NCBI GenBank assembly: GCA_035308165.1
Contig: DATGHC010000006.1
Coordinates: 1-64,000 of the forward strand
Length of the DNA: 64,000 bases
Origin: DASTCZ01 sp035308165
Lineage (GTDB): Bacteria > Acidobacteriota > Terriglobia > Acidiferrales > UBA7541
Reading direction: 5' to 3'
Shown in pieces: positions 1-9,395 of this stretch (the stretch's first letter is position 1; every line of letters starts with the position of its first letter). The position numbers and the translations under genes are program-made. The notes under the pieces were generated by a model. The model did not search any database and was not told the origin of the DNA. It was given only the letters and a program-made list of their open reading frames with translations.

Positions 1-156
1 TATCCCCGTATGTGTTGAAGGAAGACGTCCGTACGAATTTATACACGACACAGGGGTTTAGAAAAATACACCATGTATATACATCCGACCGTAATCAACG
101 ACAATATTACGTCCCCGGCGCTACCAACGATTGGGAAGACAGTCGAACGTCGGGCG

Positions 157-1197
157 ATGTTGGTGCTTCTTGTATTTTGCACTCTTCTCGGTTGTCCTCT
201 TACCCTCTGTTCGCAGATTACGGCACAACCTGTGCCCTCCAAGTGGTTGCGTGAGGGGAAATTGATTCCAGAGGGATTCAATTTTTCAATAGATTCCCCC
301 GATCCCGATTCTAGCTGGTCATACGCTTACCTCCCCGACTACCAAGGCAGCAAGTGGACACTCTTCACAGTTGATGCGTCTATGGGTCGAAGATTCGCGA
401 TAACGGTGTTGGATATGAGCGGTGAAATGGGCCCAGAAAGCACAAGGAAATTCGTTCACGAATTTCAGGAATCTATGCCGAAGGACTGGCGTGTCGGGGA
501 CGCGAACATCGAACCGTCCGCCTATCCTTTGAAGGATTCATCAAAATTTAAAATTGAAATCCATCCTCCAAACGATTCAGTCTTGTACGCATACGGTTAC
601 ATTCTTACCGGGATAAGAGTGTACGTGCTTCTCGATTACACTGTTGAGGCTACTGAGCCGCGCCAATTCACTCAATTTGTTAGCTCCTTCACTTTTCTGT
701 CGCCGAACAAGTCGGAAATGACATTTCATTCCTATGCATTGTGGATCGGGGTGACACTGGCATTTCAAGGTTTGCTGATATGGATTTCAGTGAAGGCAAA
801 ACCTATTGGTGAAAAGCCCTATCGCTGGGGCACATATACCGCAATCACGACTGGGTTGGTAGGTTTCTCATTTTTATTGATCACTTTTTCTTCGGGCGAT
901 GCCTATGGGAAAGCCGGCGGTGCAGTTTTGGGGATCTCTGCCATTTTGAGTTGCATCGGACTATTGCGCCGCCGTAAATTTGGTGTGGTGATGTTCTACA
1001 TCACCTATATATCGCTCATCGTGGGTGGTCCGGTCTTTGAAACTGTGCGATATCAGGCTGCTAGTTCACAAAAAGAGAGACAGGTTGGCCTCACGCTGGT
1101 ATTTCTCGTACTTACGGCGATCTATTTGAAGAAAAGGTGGGCGTTAATGGGCAAGCCGAAGAACACATCGCCAACGCCGCCACTTCCTTCATTCTAA
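157..1197 (+). CDS. Hypothetical membrane protein with N-terminal extracytoplasmic domain
   Basis: I do not recognise the family. The frame is open from 73, but the ATG at 157 gives a typical signal-peptide start (MLVLLVFCTLLGCPLT), so I prefer it. After the signal come about 180 residues of soluble, probably extracytoplasmic sequence. The C-terminal third then has about five hydrophobic segments (starting near YALWIGVTLAFQG, YTAITTGLVGFSF, GGAVLGISAIL, FGVVMFYITYISL and VGLTLVFLVLT). The protein ends in a Pro/Ser-rich tail. It stands alone, with no operon partner visible. A function cannot be assigned; the architecture (secreted domain plus C-terminal helices) suggests an envelope protein. 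Confidence 0.6.
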   Translation: MLVLLVFCTLLGCPLTLCSQITAQPVPSKWLREGKLIPEGFNFSIDSPDPDSSWSYAYLPDYQGSKWTLFTVDASMGRRFAITVLDMSGEMGPESTRKFVHEFQESMPKDWRVGDANIEPSAYPLKDSSKFKIEIHPPNDSVLYAYGYILTGIRVYVLLDYTVEATEPRQFTQFVSSFTFLSPNKSEMTFHSYALWIGVTLAFQGLLIWISVKAKPIGEKPYRWGTYTAITTGLVGFSFLLITFSSGDAYGKAGGAVLGISAILSCIGLLRRRKFGVVMFYITYISLIVGGPVFETVRYQAASSQKERQVGLTLVFLVLTAIYLKKRWALMGKPKNTSPTPPLPSF

Positions 1198-1449
1198 TTG
1201 TCATGGCCCAAGTGTTCGGGCTTTCTTGGAAGTTTTATGTTGCGAGTCCGTTCGCCGTTCACACAGCTTATTACTGTCTCACGCGAGGCATGTTCTCAAT
1301 TGCTAAGTGGTTTCTCGTTGGGTCGACTCGAATCGTACTCTTTCGTCGATATGCATCAACCACGGCCCCACGGCACCGATCGACGATTCTCCCGATTGCT
1401 GGGGGTTTGGATACCTAGTTCTATACATCGACAAGACTATTACTTCCCG

Positions 1450-2703
1450 CTACTCGAGAAGTCGAAGAGCTTCGGCGTTAACCCAGCCCTTTTCCGGAAA
1501 TCGGCGGCCCCACTCGGCGGCGGTTACATTACCAGCTTCGTACCAGTGGGGAGCGGCGATCCAGTCGAGAAATTTTCGCAAACTCGCCCGCGCATCTTTT
1601 GCAGCCCCGCGCTCCAACAGAGTGGCGGTCATTCCCGCATCAGGCCAAGGACCGCAAACGACGGCATTGAACAGCGGCGTGTGCCCGCCGAAGCCCTCAG
1701 CGTCAGTTGAAGCTTGGGCGTTGACATCGGCCCCGCGTGCGAGCAGCCAATCGAAGATTTCCCGTTCGTGAAAATCGATGGCGAGGTGCAGCAGCGTGCC
1801 GCCGATAATTGGAGTCCAGTGCATGCCAGCGCCATGAGTCCCGCAGCCACACTCCGTCGGATAGATTTCTTCCAGCGTAAACCGGCGCTCGATTAGTCGC
1901 GGATCATGGCGCAGGTGTTCCTCTAATCGCGAAATGTCTCCGCGATGAAACGCCATCATCGGCGTTTCGGGCAGGTCATAGCCGCGTTGCGCGAAGATTT
2001 CAAGGGTCTTGTGCTTTCCGTCGGGATTCCTGCCGTAGGTTTCCAGGACCATGGCGAGCGGTGCGAGGCGATCGCCATCGTTGTTCGTAAAGGGGGCGTT
2101 CAACTCCGCGAGAAAGCGGATGCCTGCGGCGTTCAGCGTTTCGCAAGCCCCCATGATGACCCCAGGCTCCGCTTTTGCGCCGTGCTCACGCAGCCAGCGC
2201 GCGCATCCGATCTGTCCTTGAAGCAGGGCGCGATCGAAGGCGTGCTGAAAATCTCGGGCACCCAAAGCAGCCAACGCCTTGATGATTTCCAGCCGGCCGA
2301 GGTTGGCCGCGTGGCTCATCGGTGGGCCCCAGTCTCCGCTGACTAACGGGATATGCAGCAGCTGCGGGTTCGTTTGGATCAGCCGGACGACCTCGTCGCG
2401 ATCGTCTGCGCGGATTGCGGCGGTCAGGGCTTTGGCAAGCGAGTTTGCTTCAATACGCTGCTTCAACTCGCTCCAATGGGCGAGACCATATTCGCGAGCG
2501 ACGACAAGTTGAGCATCGCTAAGACGAAAGGGACCAGATGCGAGAGTCGGATCGTCCGCCTCCGCAAACCTCGGATGCCGGTGACGTATGCGATCGAGCG
2601 CGTTGCGTTCGCCTTTACGCCATTGGTCGAGAAGTTCCCGCGCCTCGCGCTTTGGAATATCGAGATGCGGTTGTTCAGGCAATCTACGGGAGACTGTAGC
2701 CAT
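1450..2703 (-). CDS. Ankyrin repeat protein
   Basis: A 417-residue protein with ankyrin-type helical repeats. Recognisable units include a GTLLHLAIDFHEREIFDWLLARGADVNAQ stretch (partly quoted: LLARGADVNAQ) and a following HTPLFNAVVCG...LLERGA unit, with weaker repeats at about residues 85-170 (VVRLIQTNPQLL, LEIIKALAALGA, ARWLREHGAKA). The N-terminal 70 residues are a charged helical region ending in AREYGLAHWSELKQR, common in bacterial proteins of this type. The start is supported by a strong Shine-Dalgarno (AAGGAGG, 8 nt before the ATG). Ankyrin repeats bind proteins, but the partner is unknown. It appears monocistronic. Confidence 0.8.
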   Translation of the reverse strand: MATVSRRLPEQPHLDIPKREARELLDQWRKGERNALDRIRHRHPRFAEADDPTLASGPFRLSDAQLVVAREYGLAHWSELKQRIEANSLAKALTAAIRADDRDEVVRLIQTNPQLLHIPLVSGDWGPPMSHAANLGRLEIIKALAALGARDFQHAFDRALLQGQIGCARWLREHGAKAEPGVIMGACETLNAAGIRFLAELNAPFTNNDGDRLAPLAMVLETYGRNPDGKHKTLEIFAQRGYDLPETPMMAFHRGDISRLEEHLRHDPRLIERRFTLEEIYPTECGCGTHGAGMHWTPIIGGTLLHLAIDFHEREIFDWLLARGADVNAQASTDAEGFGGHTPLFNAVVCGPWPDAGMTATLLERGAAKDARASLRKFLDWIAAPHWYEAGNVTAAEWGRRFPEKGWVNAEALRLLE

Positions 2704-2976
2704 AACCTGTCCTCCTTAAATGGCCCGTGGTCCGCACGCGTCGGGCAGGAAGTCAGGTTGAATAAGCAAATCGGATGGCCGGTGGGCTGAGCCCATTTCC
2801 GCGGACAGGGTGCTTCCGGTCAGCACCTTTATATGGTGAACCGACCGAGGGATCCACGCGACAGGGAAACCTTCCGGGAACACTTCTGTTTTTGTCTCGA
2901 AAAGAGTCAACGGCCCCCGACCAAAGCTGCGAATATCCCAGCCTGGAACATTGGGGGAATCACGGACGAGGTAGAA

Positions 2977-3177
2977 TTACTCGGAGGGCTCTTTCTTGAT
3001 GCGAGAGATTGAACGCTGGAGATATGCTGGCCCATCTTCCTTGTACGATGCAGCGGCACTTCTTAGCAGAATCTCGCACAATTGAGCAAGGCTTCTGTCT
3101 TCCTTCTTAGCGATTTGAATCAGTGCCTTCTTTAGCTCTGCGGAGACTCTTATGCCAATTCTTTCATCCTTGGTCAT
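2977..3177 (-). CDS. Ribbon-helix-helix (CopG/Arc-type) DNA-binding protein
   Basis: A 66-residue basic protein reading MTKDERIGIRVSAELKKAL near its N-terminus. The short beta strand (RIGIRVS) followed by two helices (AELKKALIQIAKKEDRS, LAQLCEILLRSAAASYK) is the ribbon-helix-helix pattern of small dimeric repressors and antitoxins. I start at 3177 because AAAGGG sits 9 nt upstream; an in-frame ATG at 3195 lacks a ribosome site. No toxin gene lies beside it; the neighbour, PadR, is divergent. The 3' end of this gene is duplicated as a remnant at 13766-13833. Confidence 0.7.
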   Translation of the reverse strand: MTKDERIGIRVSAELKKALIQIAKKEDRSLAQLCEILLRSAAASYKEDGPAYLQRSISRIKKEPSE

Positions 3178-3215
3178 GATCGCTAACCCTTTCATAGGGA
3201 ACGACGTCTAAGTTC

Positions 3216-3250
3216 TTGACGAGGATATACTGCACAGAAGTATACTGCAG
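3216..3250 (+). promoter_or_regulatory. Promoter/operator region of padR-permease operon with direct repeat
   Basis: TATACTGCA occurs twice, at 3226-3234 and 3241-3249, spaced 15 bp start to start, just before the PadR start codon at 3257. A TTGACG at 3216-3221 could serve as -35 with either TATACT as -10 (spacing is not ideal). PadR proteins usually repress their own operon, so the repeats are a candidate operator; this is inference. Confidence 0.4.
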
Positions 3251-3256
3251 ACCATT

Positions 3257-3586
3257 ATGTTCAACCGTGACCTCAAGAAGGGCAGCACCGAATTGCTCGT
3301 TCTCTCTCTACTCGACCAGCGCCCGCGCCACGGCTACGAGATTGGCAAGCTGATCGAGCTCCGCTCCAGCGGAAAGCTTCATTTTCGCATCGGATCCTTT
3401 TACCCCATCCTCTGCCGCCTTGAAGACCGCGGCCTAATTACGGGCCGCTGGATCGAGCGCGCTGGCGAGCGTCGCCGCAGGTACTACAAGCTTACGTCAG
3501 AAGGTCGCACGGTGCTGGCGCAACAGCGCAGCGTGTGGAAGGAGTTCGTGGTGACCGTTAACGATATTGTGAGGGCGACCTCGTGA
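3257..3586 (+). CDS. PadR-family transcriptional regulator
   Basis: A 109-residue winged-helix protein of the PadR family. The diagnostic N-terminus is present (KGSTELLVLSLLDQRPRHGYEI), as is the wing and recognition region (FRIGSFYPILCRLEDRGLI ... RRRRYYKLTSEGR). Length matches the short acidobacterial PadR subgroup, which is typically encoded immediately before ADOP permeases, as here (9 bp gap to the permease). It probably represses the permease operon in response to an unknown ligand. Direct repeats upstream may be its operator. Confidence 0.93.
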   Translation: MFNRDLKKGSTELLVLSLLDQRPRHGYEIGKLIELRSSGKLHFRIGSFYPILCRLEDRGLITGRWIERAGERRRRYYKLTSEGRTVLAQQRSVWKEFVVTVNDIVRATS

Positions 3587-3595
3587 GGGAGCGCC

Positions 3596-6475
3596 ATGCC
3601 TGATTGGGCAAGCTATGTGCGGCAGAACCTTCGATTGCGAACGCTTCGTCCGGAGCGTGAGGCGGAGATCGTGGAGGATCTCGCGGGGCAGCTGGAGTAT
3701 GCCTATCGGGAGTCGTTAAATCGCGGACTCACCGATGAACAGGCACAGGACGCGGCCAGGCAGCACGTGGTCGACTGGGCGTCTTTGTCAAACGAGTTGG
3801 ACCACTCACATCGAGGAAAGGAATCAGCAATGGCGATCTTACAGAGGCAAGCCGAGGACCGCGACGTGCGAAAGCGTAGGACATTTTCGATACTCTCAGA
3901 CCTGCGGCAGGACGTTTTGTACGGGCTGCGGGTGCTGGCGAAGAATCCGGGATTCACGACGATCGCAGTGCTGACGTTGGCGCTGGGAATCGGCGCAAAT
4001 ACGGCGATCTTTAGCATCATTGATGCTGTGATGCTGAAATCGCTGCCGGTGCGTGATCCTCAAGGATTGATGCTGCTGAAATGGGGCGCGCGGCAATCGC
4101 CGAAGATTCACAACTCAAATTCTTATGGTGATTGTGTAACAAGTATCGGAGGAGCAAATGCCGGTGGTTGTTCTTTGTCGAAACCGTTTTTGGAGGATGT
4201 GCGTACGCAGACGAATGTTTTTTCAGGATTGGCCGAGTTTGCGAGTGCGGGTGCGATGAATCTGAGTGGCAATGGTCCGGCGAGCCGGGTGAACGCACAA
4301 TATGTGTCTGGAGATTTCTTTCAAACTCTGGGAGTGGGTGCGGCGGCGGGGCGCCTGATCGCACCCTTTGATGACACGCCTTCGGCGAACTCCGTTGCGG
4401 TACTGAACTATGCGTATTGGCAGAAAGCGTTTGGCGGAAACTCGTCAGTGGTGGGGGAGACGATTCACCTGAACAATCTCCCATTCACGATCGTGGGGGT
4501 TGCGGAAGCACGATTTAATTACTTAACCCCAGGAAACGGTTACGACCTCTGGATTTCATTGTCGCAGCGATCCCGATTGCGGAAGGGCTGGAATCCGAGG
4601 TCAGACGATGCCGGGTCATGGTGGATTGTTGCGGTCGGCCGACTGAAGCCGGGGGTGGCGCGAAGCGAGGCACAAAACAAGCTGAGCCAGCTTTTTCTGA
4701 ATGATTTGCTGCACGCAGACAAGCCCCTGGCGAAGGAGGAAGACGCGCCTGCGATCACGTTAGAGCCCGCACAGACAGGGCTGACCGGGGCACGACGGCG
4801 GTTATCCACGCCGCTCTTTGTGCTGATGATGGCGGTGGGAATTGTGCTGCTGATTGCGTGTGCGAATGTGGCGGGATTAATGCTGGCGCGCGCAGCGGCG
4901 CGACAAAAGGAGATCGCCGTACGGCTGGCCTTGGGTGCTGGCCGCGCAAGAATCGTACGGCAACTGTTAACGGAGAGCGTCACGCTCTCGATTGCCGGTG
5001 GACTGCTGGGAATCATACTGGCGTTCTGGGGAGCGCGAGCATTGCTGGCTTTTTTGGAGAGCACGTCACAGAGGCCGCTAGGGTTTACGGCGGGTCTTGA
5101 TTTTCGCGTGCTGGGGTTTACGGCGGCAACCGCGATCATAACGGGTATTGCATTCGGGCTGGCGCCGGCGGTGCGATGCATGCGGGTGGACCTGACGCCA
5201 GTTCTGAAAGATGGTTCCGGCAAGGGATCGAGTGAAGGCCATGGCGGGCGGGGCTGGCTCAACTTGGGAAACAGCCTGGTCGTAGCACAAGTGGCGCTGA
5301 CCGTTGTGGTACTCGTCGGAGCGGGATTGCTGGTAAAGACGCTGGAGAATCTGAAGAGCATTGACCCTGGTTTCAGTACAAATAACGTGCTGAATTTTGA
5401 CATGGATCCGACGCTGACGGGATACAAGGGCGAGCGGCTCGCGACGTTTTATCGCGATTTGCGCGACCGGTTCAACGCGATTCCGGGAGTTCTTTCGGCA
5501 AGCTATTCGGAGATGTCGCTGCTAAGCGGAAGCCTTTCGACGACAGGTTTCCATTTGCCGGGCACGCCGCCTAAGAAGGAATCGAATGCGGACTATCTGC
5601 CGGTGGGCGCGGAGTTTTTCGCGACGATGCAGATACCATTGGTGGGCGGCCGTGTTTTCCATCCAGAAGAATACGTTCAGGCGGCGAAAGAGGAGGCGGA
5701 TCCGAAATCGCAGTCGCAGGTGCCTGAAGCAGCCATCGTGAACGAATCTTTTGTGCGCGCGTATTTCCCAAATGTCAACCCGCTCGGGCAGCCGTTCGGG
5801 GCGACTGGGCCGGGAATCACCGGCGACCCTGACCAGACTGTGGAACCAGGGTGGGTGATTGTAGGCGTAGTGGGCGATGCGAAGTACAACAACTTGCGGA
5901 GGGAGGTCCACCCCACGATGTACGTGCCGAGTGGGGAAGGCGGCTCGTTTGAACTGCGCACAGATGGGAATCCGATGGCGGCAATGGATGGGGTTCGCGA
6001 AGTGATGCGACAGACCGGGAGCGACATACCGATTTTCAATGTTAAGACGGAGTCCGAGCAAATTGACGCTTTGCTTTTCCAGGAGCGATTGATCGCACGA
6101 CTCTCCAGTTCTTTTGGGATGCTAGCTTTGCTATTAGCTTGCATCGGGTTGTATGGCCTGCTCTCGTACGAAGTGGCGGGGCGGACGCACGAGATCGGCA
6201 TACGGATGGCGCTGGGAGCGCAGGCCGGCAATGTGTTGCGCGACGTTGTGGGGAAAGGCATCACGCTGGCCGCAACTGGAGTGGCAATTGGGTCGGCGGC
6301 ATCGTTTGAAGTGACGCGATTTCTGGGAACTTTATTGTATGACGTGAAGCCGAGCGATCCGAAGACGCTCGTAAGTGTTGGTGTGATTCTATTACTGGTG
6401 GCGCTGGCGGCGTGTTACGTGCCTGCGCGGCGCGCAACGATGGTGGATCCGCTGGTGGCGTTGAGGTATGAGTAG
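3596..6475 (+). CDS. ADOP-type ABC transporter permease (MacB/FtsX-like, duplicated)
   Basis: A 959-residue permease of the acidobacterial duplicated orphan permease type. Residues 1-90 are a soluble prefix (DWASYVRQNLRLRTLRPERE...) common to this family. Then come TM1 (KNPGFTTIAVLTLALGIGANTAIFSII), a MacB-like periplasmic core, and an FtsX domain with three TMs and the signature ARAAARQKEIAVRLALGAGRARI. A second MacB core and FtsX domain follow, with the matching AGRTHEIGIRMALGAQAGNV signature near the C-terminus. No ATP-binding gene is adjacent, which is why such permeases are called orphans. The MacB family transports or extrudes lipophilic molecules or acts mechanically across the envelope; the substrate is unknown. 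Confidence 0.93.
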   Translation: MPDWASYVRQNLRLRTLRPEREAEIVEDLAGQLEYAYRESLNRGLTDEQAQDAARQHVVDWASLSNELDHSHRGKESAMAILQRQAEDRDVRKRRTFSILSDLRQDVLYGLRVLAKNPGFTTIAVLTLALGIGANTAIFSIIDAVMLKSLPVRDPQGLMLLKWGARQSPKIHNSNSYGDCVTSIGGANAGGCSLSKPFLEDVRTQTNVFSGLAEFASAGAMNLSGNGPASRVNAQYVSGDFFQTLGVGAAAGRLIAPFDDTPSANSVAVLNYAYWQKAFGGNSSVVGETIHLNNLPFTIVGVAEARFNYLTPGNGYDLWISLSQRSRLRKGWNPRSDDAGSWWIVAVGRLKPGVARSEAQNKLSQLFLNDLLHADKPLAKEEDAPAITLEPAQTGLTGARRRLSTPLFVLMMAVGIVLLIACANVAGLMLARAAARQKEIAVRLALGAGRARIVRQLLTESVTLSIAGGLLGIILAFWGARALLAFLESTSQRPLGFTAGLDFRVLGFTAATAIITGIAFGLAPAVRCMRVDLTPVLKDGSGKGSSEGHGGRGWLNLGNSLVVAQVALTVVVLVGAGLLVKTLENLKSIDPGFSTNNVLNFDMDPTLTGYKGERLATFYRDLRDRFNAIPGVLSASYSEMSLLSGSLSTTGFHLPGTPPKKESNADYLPVGAEFFATMQIPLVGGRVFHPEEYVQAAKEEADPKSQSQVPEAAIVNESFVRAYFPNVNPLGQPFGATGPGITGDPDQTVEPGWVIVGVVGDAKYNNLRREVHPTMYVPSGEGGSFELRTDGNPMAAMDGVREVMRQTGSDIPIFNVKTESEQIDALLFQERLIARLSSSFGMLALLLACIGLYGLLSYEVAGRTHEIGIRMALGAQAGNVLRDVVGKGITLAATGVAIGSAASFEVTRFLGTLLYDVKPSDPKTLVSVGVILLLVALAACYVPARRATMVDPLVALRYE

Positions 6476-7183
6476 GATTCAAGAGCTGGGTACCAATAAA
6501 AGCTTGGAACACTTCTCTGAATTCCTTTTTCGAGCGCCAAAGGCTAATGAGTATTGCGAGAGGCTGATCGGCAGTCCGCTGCGGGAGCGCCTGGATTGGT
6601 GTATTCCTTTGAACCAGCGTCCCGTGCGCATCCTGGCTCGAGAATGGCCCCGTGGAATACTGGGTATAGAGGCTGATACAATTGGAAGTTAACTCCGCAA
6701 TCGCCCACCGGGGGACAATCCCATTCTTGTCTGCTGTGGTTTTCGATCCCAACCGAGCGCCTGATTTAGCCGCAAGGTGATCCGCGTGCACATGGATTCG
6801 GCGTGGACTCTGAGCAACTCGGCTAACGCTAGCCGCCCTCTGCAGCGGGCAGGCCAGATTTCAGCGCGCGTCCGTTCGATTCGTCTGAATAGGACCTCCC
6901 TTTTACTTCCGCTTTACTCGATCACTCTTTGAGTGGGTTGAGTCCCCGGTTTCGTGCGCCTTCTCATTCTCCCGGACAGATCGATCAAGCAGGAACTCGA
7001 TCTGTTTGTTCAGGGATCGATGTTCGCGTTACTCTCGGAATCTCTCACTCACTAAATTGTGCAGAAGTTTCGTTCAAACAGGCGTCTGGTTCGGGGCGTT
7101 AAGTGCGGATTGGCGCTGCAAGGTCTGGATCGCGAAGGTGCCCTGCGGATGGTCTCTCTTACGGCTCGTAGGAAGTTGGCTTC

Positions 7184-7240
7184 TAGCCCTCGCCGGTAAT
7201 AAGCCACTCGTCCGATTTCCCAAACTCGCGGCTGATCCTC
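7184..7240 (+). repeat. Diverged 57-bp direct repeat, copy 1
   Basis: Aligns without gaps to 7435-7491 at a constant offset of 251 bp. The 39-bp core (from 7202, AGCCACTCG... to GCGGCTGATCCTC) differs at five positions; the preceding part is more diverged. Function unknown; likely the trace of an old duplication. Confidence 0.55.
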
Positions 7241-7434
7241 GCGATTTCAATCGTGTCCAAACTCTTTTATTCGTCGAGTCCGCGGTGTGAAGTTGCCTTA
7301 CGGTCGACCCAGTCACTTTCATGTCCGCGAAGTTCACGAAATTCACGACTTTTTCTTTTCGGTTCCGCTAACCCCATTCGTTCCAGTGGAAACAGGATTC
7401 GAGGCTTCTTGGTTCTTGCACAGGTCGCACACAT

Positions 7435-7491
7435 TAGCCTTCTCCAGTCAGGAGCCACTCGATCGATTTTCCGAATTCGCGGCTGATCCTC
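7435..7491 (+). repeat. Diverged 57-bp direct repeat, copy 2
   Basis: Second copy of the element at 7184-7240, with the best-conserved 3' half at 7453-7491 ending GCGGCTGATCCTC. Confidence 0.55.
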
Positions 7492-7642
7492 ACCAAAAGT
7501 CCCACTTCATATTCGACACCCATGCCTCCGCCACCGAGTTTTTCGTATCATTTCGTGAGTTGATATTTTGAACTGAGAGTCTGAGTCGTCCGGTTCAATC
7601 CTCACTGCTCAATCAAACTGATACAAACTGAGTCACATTAGT

Positions 7643-8188
7643 CTATTCGATTCGTCTTGCATTTGGCGCAGCGGGATTTGCGCTCAAGTGCACAACAAAA
7701 GAAGGTGTTTCCGTCAGCAGTAAATTAGCAAGGATCAGGTTTGTCCATCCAGTTTGCGCCTTCCAATCCTTGCGCGTGCCCAGGAAGACCAAGTAGCCGG
7801 GTGTTTCACCATCTCTACCCAATGAACTTATCTCACGAATAAAATCCTGAAGAATATTCTGGCAGGCATCCGGCAAAGAGGCCAGCAGGAAGCTTTTCAC
7901 CAGGTCCTGGGCGAAGAGTTGGTCGGGGCCATCGATAAAGGAACGCCGCACCACCAACTCCATTTGAACGACGCCACCGTCGGGAGCAACCAACACATCC
8001 AGGTAGCAAAGATCATGGAACTTGTCGCCAGAGGGACGAAAACGCACTGCTTCGCCCGGGTCTTCGCGCTTCCCTTCGGTTTGCTCGAAATGGAACCACT
8101 GGAAGAAGGTCGTCCGGCGCGCTGTTTCCAGCCTCTCTCCAATAGCTCCGAAGGAGTGAGTGTAGAAAGGTGCACTTCCCAGAATCAT
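7643..8188 (-). CDS. Hypothetical protein, last gene of four-gene operon
   Basis: A 181-residue soluble protein of unknown family. It has alternating strands and helices (DKFHDLCYLDVLVAPDGGVVQMELVVRR, partly quoted: YLDVLVAPDGGV; LFAQDLVKSFLLASLPD; GYLVFLGTRKDWKAQTGW) and no signal peptide or membrane segment. Its ATG overlaps the stop of the upstream gene (ATGA, 8185-8188), so it is very likely translated with it. The operon context (two predicted membrane proteins upstream) suggests a cytoplasmic partner of a membrane complex; this is inference. Confidence 0.6.
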   Translation of the reverse strand: MILGSAPFYTHSFGAIGERLETARRTTFFQWFHFEQTEGKREDPGEAVRFRPSGDKFHDLCYLDVLVAPDGGVVQMELVVRRSFIDGPDQLFAQDLVKSFLLASLPDACQNILQDFIREISSLGRDGETPGYLVFLGTRKDWKAQTGWTNLILANLLLTETPSFVVHLSANPAAPNARRIE

Positions 8189-8544
8189 AGTTCGGTGTCT
8201 TCCCCTTCACAGCATTCACATTCCCTTAGGACGTCCGGGACGACTATATACTCCCCTCTGAAAGCGGAAGATAGTCTTGGTCGACATCGCGGTGGCGGCT
8301 GTGCTCGCTCCACGGTCGCGTGGAATGTGTCGGTCAATCGGGCACCGCCGCTGGAATCTCTGCAGAACAATTGGGCAACAGAAGACCGCCGGATGTTGCT
8401 AGATTCCCACCCACGCCCGCTTGTGTAGGCGCATCGATAAGTGTAAAGCGCCAAACCAGCCAAAGGCCCCAAGATCCGAAAGAACACAACGAGACTTTTC
8501 CTGCCTCTGTTCACATGCGCAGATTTCAAGAACCCGGAGATCAT
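8185..8544 (-). CDS. Small hypothetical protein in four-gene operon
   Basis: A 119-residue basic protein with one hydrophobic segment near residues 18-40 (SLVVFFRILGPLAGLALYTY). The rest has low similarity to anything I know and includes several Cys (for example CECC near the C-terminus). The strongest support is position: its start overlaps the preceding stop by 4 bp (8541-8544) and its stop overlaps the next start by 4 bp (8185-8188). The composition after residue 40 is unusual (Arg/Ser-rich), so a frameshift within the gene cannot be excluded. Confidence 0.45.
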   Translation of the reverse strand: MISGFLKSAHVNRGRKSLVVFFRILGPLAGLALYTYRCAYTSGRGWESSNIRRSSVAQLFCRDSSGGARLTDTFHATVERAQPPPRCRPRLSSAFRGEYIVVPDVLRECECCEGEDTEL

Positions 8545-9392
8545 GAAGAAGACTCACGATCGGTCAGGCGCCAGATCGCCAGCAGACCGATTGTCACCCA
8601 GAATCCCATCGCGCTGGTCAAAGCCACCTCCAGCCGCTTGGCCACCTCCGGCTGGAGGCTCTGCCGCGCCTGCTCGAGATCTGCCCGAACGGTCGCCATT
8701 TCGGAGGCGTCCGCCGTGAGTTGCCGATACGTGCGCGCCTTCAATTCTGCGACAGCTATCGCCGCGCAAACCCGTTCGTTACCTGCACTGACCAGCTCGG
8801 CGAGGGGCCCATCCAGGTCGGTCTGGCAGGCGAACGGCCCATTCCCGTAGCCATTGAAGTGTAGGTTGGGCACAGTCTTGATCCAGGTTTCGAGCTTGCC
8901 GTCACTATTTTTCACTTGGTCGAGGGCGTCCATCCGCTCGCCAATCGCTTCCAGCTCTTTTGGTAGCGAGTCCGGCAGCTTGCCGGGCGGCGAATCCTTC
9001 AACTGGCTTTTTGCCTTGGCAAGCGCCGCCTGCACGTCACGCTCGTAGATGTCCAGCAACGGCGCGTAATTCGAAACATCGTCGCGGTCGCTTTTCGCCT
9101 TCGCCTGATCGTCCACCAGGGCTTTGCGGATGCTATTGGCAAACTGATCGTGTTGCGTCGCTGTCCAGCGGCGCTCGTTCTCGCAAACATGTTCCCCGAA
9201 AAGATCGGGCACGGAGTCCCGCGGAAGCAGGTCGTCGAGCGACGCGTAACGGAGCCTAGCGCCTTGCAAGGAGAGAAGTACTTGATCGAAGGGGTTCGGC
9301 CCCGGCGCTGCGCCTCCGAGCGTGACCGTCATCAACGTGTGGGCCTCGCGTTGCATCTCCAGCAGGTCGGCCGATTCCAGGATGCTGGTCAT
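8541..9392 (-). CDS. Hypothetical tail-anchored protein
   Basis: A 283-residue protein, mostly helical and charged (for example QAALAKAKSQLKDSP and ASEMATVRADLEQARQSL, probable coiled coil), ending in a single C-terminal membrane segment (AMGFWVTIGLLAIWRL) and a short charged tail. That makes it a predicted tail-anchored protein with a large cytoplasmic or periplasmic domain. Three bases separate it from the multi-spanning membrane protein upstream, and its stop overlaps the next start, so the four genes form one transcription unit. Family not recognised. Confidence 0.6.
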   Translation of the reverse strand: MTSILESADLLEMQREAHTLMTVTLGGAAPGPNPFDQVLLSLQGARLRYASLDDLLPRDSVPDLFGEHVCENERRWTATQHDQFANSIRKALVDDQAKAKSDRDDVSNYAPLLDIYERDVQAALAKAKSQLKDSPPGKLPDSLPKELEAIGERMDALDQVKNSDGKLETWIKTVPNLHFNGYGNGPFACQTDLDGPLAELVSAGNERVCAAIAVAELKARTYRQLTADASEMATVRADLEQARQSLQPEVAKRLEVALTSAMGFWVTIGLLAIWRLTDRESSS

Positions 9393-9395
9393 GCC

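Larger units (their letters stand above)
6476..7642. other. Gene-poor intergenic region
   Basis: About 1.17 kb with no convincing gene: open frames are short, lack ribosome sites and overlap on several strands. It holds a diverged repeat pair (7184-7240 and 7435-7491). It separates the ADOP permease from the 3' end of the convergent four-gene operon. Confidence 0.6.

Noticed and set aside
1137..1418. Open frame after the first membrane protein
   Set aside because: Overlaps the end of the membrane protein gene, lacks an SD, and reads as low-quality sequence; several frames are equally open here.
7287..7571. 94-codon open frame in the gene-poor region
   Set aside because: No start signals, overlaps equally long frames on other strands, and contains a diverged DNA repeat.
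7580..7610. GGTTCAATCC resembling a tRNA T-arm
   Set aside because: One base short of the T-loop consensus, and no acceptor stem or anticodon arm can be built around it.
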